From the NCBI GenBank assembly GCA_944326945.1, contig CALVFY010000024.1, positions 1 through 39,329 on the forward strand: a DNA stretch of 39,329 nt, read 5' to 3'. This DNA comes from an uncultured Rikenellaceae bacterium (GTDB lineage Bacteria; Bacteroidota; Bacteroidia; Bacteroidales; Rikenellaceae). Both the position numbers and the translations under genes were made by a program. Below are positions 36,577 to 39,329 of this stretch, piece after piece. Every line of letters begins with the position of its first letter. Within the stretch, counting starts at the first letter, position 1. The notes under the pieces were generated by a model. It was not told the DNA's origin, made no database searches, and saw only the letters and a list, made by a program, of their open reading frames with translations.

Positions 36577-36625
36577 TTTATAAATCGGTGACAGAAATAT
36601 AATGTTTCTATCACCGATTTATAAA
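36577..36625 (+). other. Long intercistronic hairpin between SusD and the esterase gene
   Basis: TTTATAAATCGGTGA (36577-36591) pairs perfectly with TCACCGATTTATAAA (36611-36625). The stem continues inside, after one mismatch, with AGAAA/TTTCT. The total is about 20 base pairs with a 7-base loop. No T run follows, so it is not a classical terminator. It may protect the SusCD part of the mRNA, or attenuate transcription into the esterase. Confidence 0.75.
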
Positions 36626-36645
36626 TTATAACCATCATAAACACC

Positions 36646-38073
36646 ATGAAAAACACCCTTTTCCTTCCCATACTCATCAGCCTCATAATCTCCACCTCCG
36701 GTTTTGCGAAAGTTCGTCCGGCGGCTCTCTTCTCTGATCACATGGTCCTACAACAGCAATCCGACGTACGAATTTGGGGTACCGCCGATAAATCATCCAA
36801 AATCACAATCAACGCATCCTGGACCACATCCCCTCAAACCACTCAAAGCGACCAGAATGGAAAATGGTCATGCACTTTGAAAACACCTGAAGCAGGAGGT
36901 CCTTACCGAATAGAACTTTCCGACGGAAACGAACCGACTGTTTTAGAAAATGTATTGATCGGAGAAGTGTGGTTGTGCTCCGGTCAATCCAATATGGAAA
37001 TGCAAATGAGAGGTTTAATCGGACAACCCGTATACGGTTCTCAAGAAGCTATTGCAACAGCCAATCCGCAACGTCCCATCCGACTTTTTCGAGTCAAAAA
37101 AATACATTCATCCACTCCTCGAGACACTATTGGCGGAGGGGAATGGTTTTGTAATACCTCCGAGCATGTATCAACCTTCAGCGCTGCAGCCTACTTTTTT
37201 GGATCTACATTAGAAAAAAATTTAGGCGTTCCTGTCGGATTAATCGATGCCTCCTGGTCTGGATCCCCAATCCAGGCATTTATGGACCGAGAAACCCTCT
37301 CCTCATTTCCCTTCATAAAGTTCAGTTCCATTCCGGACAGTCTCAACAAACGTCCGAACAAAACTCCTACGTTAATCTATAATGGAATGATCCATCCGCT
37401 GCAGGGATTAACCGTACGAGGCGTAATTTGGTATCAGGGAGAGGCCAATCGAAAAACACCCCAATATTACCAGTCGTTATTTACAAAAATGATCGCTCAA
37501 TGGCGTAAAGTGTTAGGAAACGAGAAATTACCCTTCTATTTTGTAGAATTGGCACCCACTGCACTTGATAATGCAAACGGAGAAACACTTCCCATCTTCA
37601 AAGAAGTGCAGATGAAATGCATGAAAGAGATCCCTTATACGGGTATGGCTCTCACCACCGATCTCGGAAGCGAACACTTCATTCATGCTCCCAAGAAAAA
37701 GGAAGTCGGGGAACGTTTAGCCTACTGGGCACTGGCCAAAACTTACAAACAAAAATATATCAGCTTCTGTGGACCGATTTTCAAGTCGTGTCAATTAAAA
37801 CAAGACACCGTGATCGTCTCTTTCGACTATGCACCGCGGGGACTTATGCCGGAAAAAGAAGATATCTCAGGCTTTGAAATAGCCGGAGCCGACGGAGTTT
37901 TTCACCCGGCACAAGCTCGCATAATGCCCGCCAGCCCGAAAGTGATGGTTTATAGTCCGAATGTGGCTAAACCGCAAGAAATCCGCTATTGCTTCCACAA
38001 TTTTTGCGTCGGCAATTTATTATTTAACACGGCAGGCCTACCCGCAGCATCTTTCAGAGCCAAAATAAAATAG
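36646..38073 (+). CDS. Sialate O-acetylesterase (SGNH family)
   Basis: The 475-residue protein has a Sec signal peptide (about 1-21) and then a beta-rich domain opening ALFSDHMVLQQ, typical of the family. The nucleophile motif is CSGQSNMEMQ (Ser115), followed by VPVGLIDASWSGSPIQAFM, the GVIWYQGEAN block and a C-terminal Asp/His region DLGSEHFIHAPKKKEVGERLAYWAL. It removes O-acetyl groups from sialic acids so that sialidases and the lyase can act. Being exported, it probably works in the periplasm. The position after a lyase-SusC-SusD set fits sialoglycan use. The UroD-like gene starts 2 bases after its stop. Confidence 0.9.
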   Translation: MKNTLFLPILISLIISTSGFAKVRPAALFSDHMVLQQQSDVRIWGTADKSSKITINASWTTSPQTTQSDQNGKWSCTLKTPEAGGPYRIELSDGNEPTVLENVLIGEVWLCSGQSNMEMQMRGLIGQPVYGSQEAIATANPQRPIRLFRVKKIHSSTPRDTIGGGEWFCNTSEHVSTFSAAAYFFGSTLEKNLGVPVGLIDASWSGSPIQAFMDRETLSSFPFIKFSSIPDSLNKRPNKTPTLIYNGMIHPLQGLTVRGVIWYQGEANRKTPQYYQSLFTKMIAQWRKVLGNEKLPFYFVELAPTALDNANGETLPIFKEVQMKCMKEIPYTGMALTTDLGSEHFIHAPKKKEVGERLAYWALAKTYKQKYISFCGPIFKSCQLKQDTVIVSFDYAPRGLMPEKEDISGFEIAGADGVFHPAQARIMPASPKVMVYSPNVAKPQEIRYCFHNFCVGNLLFNTAGLPAASFRAKIK

Positions 38074-38075
38074 TT

Positions 38076-39161
38076 ATGAACAGACGAGAACGTGTCATCA
38101 ACGCTGTAGAACATCATATTCCGGACCGGGTACCCATGCACATCAATGCCACTAAATGGGTGGTAAAAAAATTAAAAACGGAATTAGGTCTGTCCACCGA
38201 TAAAGAGTTACTCGAACGTCTATGCATCGATATCTATGATATGCGTGGCATAGATCTACACTCGGGTACAGCCCCCCGATACATAGGTCCGGAAAACCCG
38301 TTATTTCCAGCAACCTGGGCAGGTGATATCATGAGTTTTTGGAATTTGAAAGAAATGGAGACAGCAACTGCTTCCGGATATGTCTGGGAGTTGCCTTTGC
38401 CTCCGTTGGCCAATGCACAAAGCATACAGGAACTTCAAGCCTATCCTTGGCCGGATCCGAATTGGTTTGATTTTTCCACCATCAGACAACGGCTGGAACC
38501 ATGGAAAGATTTCTGTATCTTGGCATCCGGATGCTCCGTATTCCAACATGCCACATTCCTCCGAGGAATGGATCACTTAATGATGGATATGTGCATACAG
38601 CCCGAATTTGCTCACTATATTCTCGACAAAATGGCAGATTTCTATTATGACTATTACCATAAAATGTTTCGGGAAGCAGGCGATATGATATCCATTTTCG
38701 CACTGGCAGACGACTTGGGGGCCCAAAACGCGCTGCTCTTAAGTCCAGAAATGATCGAAGAATATATTGTACCCAATTTAAAACGAATGATAGATTTGGC
38801 ACATAAATATAATATCAAAATTTTATTACACAGTTGCGGCAATATAGAAACCCTTATACCAAGACTGATTGAATTAGGAATCGACATTCTCGATCCGATT
38901 CAACCGGAATGTATGGATCCTATTGCAATTAAAAAGAAATACGGTGAAAAGATCTGTTTGCGCGGAGGCATCAGCGTGCAACAAACCGTATCGAAAGGAA
39001 CGACTCAAGAGATTGAAACTGAAGTCAAAAGAATCGCCTGTGAATTAAAACAAAATGGAGGATACATTTTTTCTCCAGGACATCCTGTCCTACAAGATGA
39101 TATTCCAATCAAAAATATCATTGCTCTATACGACGCCGGAATGAAATATGGCAACTATTAA
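38076..39161 (+). CDS. UroD/MtaA/CmuA-family methyltransferase-like protein
   Basis: The 361-residue TIM-barrel protein belongs to the uroporphyrinogen decarboxylase superfamily. It starts RRERVINAVEHHIPDRVPMH, and has the probable metal site HSCGN (His252, Cys254) and the C-terminal block FSPGHPVLQDDIPIKNIIALYDA. In MtaA-like methyltransferases the last motif carries a zinc-ligand cysteine; here that position is His336. It lacks the N-terminal arginine set of true haem-pathway UroD. Relatives move methyl groups between substrates, corrinoid proteins and coenzymes. No corrinoid protein is nearby. It begins 2 bases after the esterase stop, so it is translationally linked to the sialic acid operon. 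The substrate is unknown. Confidence 0.85.
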   Translation: MNRRERVINAVEHHIPDRVPMHINATKWVVKKLKTELGLSTDKELLERLCIDIYDMRGIDLHSGTAPRYIGPENPLFPATWAGDIMSFWNLKEMETATASGYVWELPLPPLANAQSIQELQAYPWPDPNWFDFSTIRQRLEPWKDFCILASGCSVFQHATFLRGMDHLMMDMCIQPEFAHYILDKMADFYYDYYHKMFREAGDMISIFALADDLGAQNALLLSPEMIEEYIVPNLKRMIDLAHKYNIKILLHSCGNIETLIPRLIELGIDILDPIQPECMDPIAIKKKYGEKICLRGGISVQQTVSKGTTQEIETEVKRIACELKQNGGYIFSPGHPVLQDDIPIKNIIALYDAGMKYGNY

Positions 39162-39195
39162 TCTTATGTTCTAAACCATTATTATTTTCTGCCAC

Positions 39196-39231
39196 AAAAA
39201 GGTTGATCTTATTTTAGAAATCAACCTTTTT
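39196..39231 (+). terminator. Rho-independent terminator of the sialic acid operon
   Basis: AAAAAGGTTGA (39196-39206) and TCAACCTTTTT (39221-39231) form an 11-base-pair stem with a T run on the plus strand. Because it also has an A run on the left, it may work in both directions. Confidence 0.75.
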
Positions 39232-39263
39232 TGTTAGTTATTCCGAAGGTTGTGGGGTATAAA

Positions 39264-39300
39264 CCAAAAAAAGGACCTTCATAGATGAATGAAGGTCCTT
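39264..39300 (-). terminator. Rho-independent terminator of the ribosomal RNA operon
   Basis: AAGGACCTTCAT (39271-39282) and ATGAAGGTCCTT (39289-39300) form a perfect 12-base-pair stem with a 6-base loop. On the minus strand it is followed by a T run (39266-39270) directly after the 5S rRNA end. Confidence 0.9.
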
Positions 39301-39302
39301 AA

Positions 39303-39329
39303 GGAGGCGGCTACCTACTCTCCCACGGG
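39303..39329 (-). rRNA. rrf: 5S ribosomal RNA, 3' end only
   Basis: The minus strand reads CCCGTGGGAGAGTAGGTAGC then CGCC, the conserved 3' part of Bacteroidota 5S rRNA. The exact 3' end is uncertain by a few bases. The rest of the operon lies beyond the right edge and is transcribed toward this window. Confidence 0.9.

Noticed and set aside
36438..36695. Short minus-strand frame across the SusD end and hairpin
   Set aside because: It overlaps the SusD 3' end, the hairpin and the esterase start, and its composition is A/T-driven.
1..39329. Insertion sequences, phage genes, tRNA genes
   Set aside because: No transposase, integrase, terminal inverted repeats or cloverleaf sequences were found by reading the window.

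Overview
The window looks like a chromosomal segment of a gut-type Bacteroidales bacterium. Four kinds of evidence support this: two SusC/SusD-type outer-membrane uptake loci, housekeeping genes of Bacteroidota type, A-rich leaders with few strong Shine-Dalgarno sites, and repeated promoter elements of the Bacteroidota form TAnnTTTG. Base composition is even and moderate. I see no insertion sequence, phage, CRISPR array or tRNA, so genus is not assigned.

Left region (1-7186): a SusC-type receptor runs off the left edge on the minus strand. A 520-base intergenic region separates it from a three-gene plus-strand operon: an exported Gfo/Idh/MocA-like protein, a XylR-type regulator (sugar-sensing domain plus AraC helix-turn-helix) and a large exported protein of unknown function with a C-terminal alpha-helical domain. 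The layout suggests a glycan or sugar utilisation locus controlled by its own regulator. The intergenic region holds direct and inverted repeats that could be its operator.

Core region (7206-20480): a minus-strand group trpS - ClC chloride channel - oxyR. A plus-strand ABC exporter and a family 2 glycosyltransferase diverge from trpS. A family 4 glycosyltransferase and valS follow on the minus strand, and lon diverges from valS. valS and lon share an identical 13-base promoter core, and the lon promoter also carries an inverted repeat.

Signalling region (20483-26040): an exported repeat protein with four to five ILIAQ-type units, then a sigma-54-type response regulator and a hybrid histidine kinase with its own receiver and HPt domains (two-gene operon). 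Next come a 46-residue small protein and an ECF sigma factor. The leader of the repeat protein has inverted repeats and a partial sigma-54-like element, so it may be a target of the adjacent phosphorelay. This is the best candidate here for an undescribed system, but it is an inference.

Right region (26257-39329): a minus-strand operon MerR-like regulator - Nif3-like protein - zinc-ribbon coiled-coil protein. A stand-alone riboflavin kinase and ahcY follow on the plus strand. A second uptake locus, probably for sialic acid, contains an N-acetylneuraminate lyase-like enzyme, SusC, SusD, a sialate O-acetylesterase and, unexpectedly, a UroD/MtaA-like methyltransferase-family protein. The window ends in the 3' end of a 5S rRNA on the minus strand, so a ribosomal operon converges on this locus.
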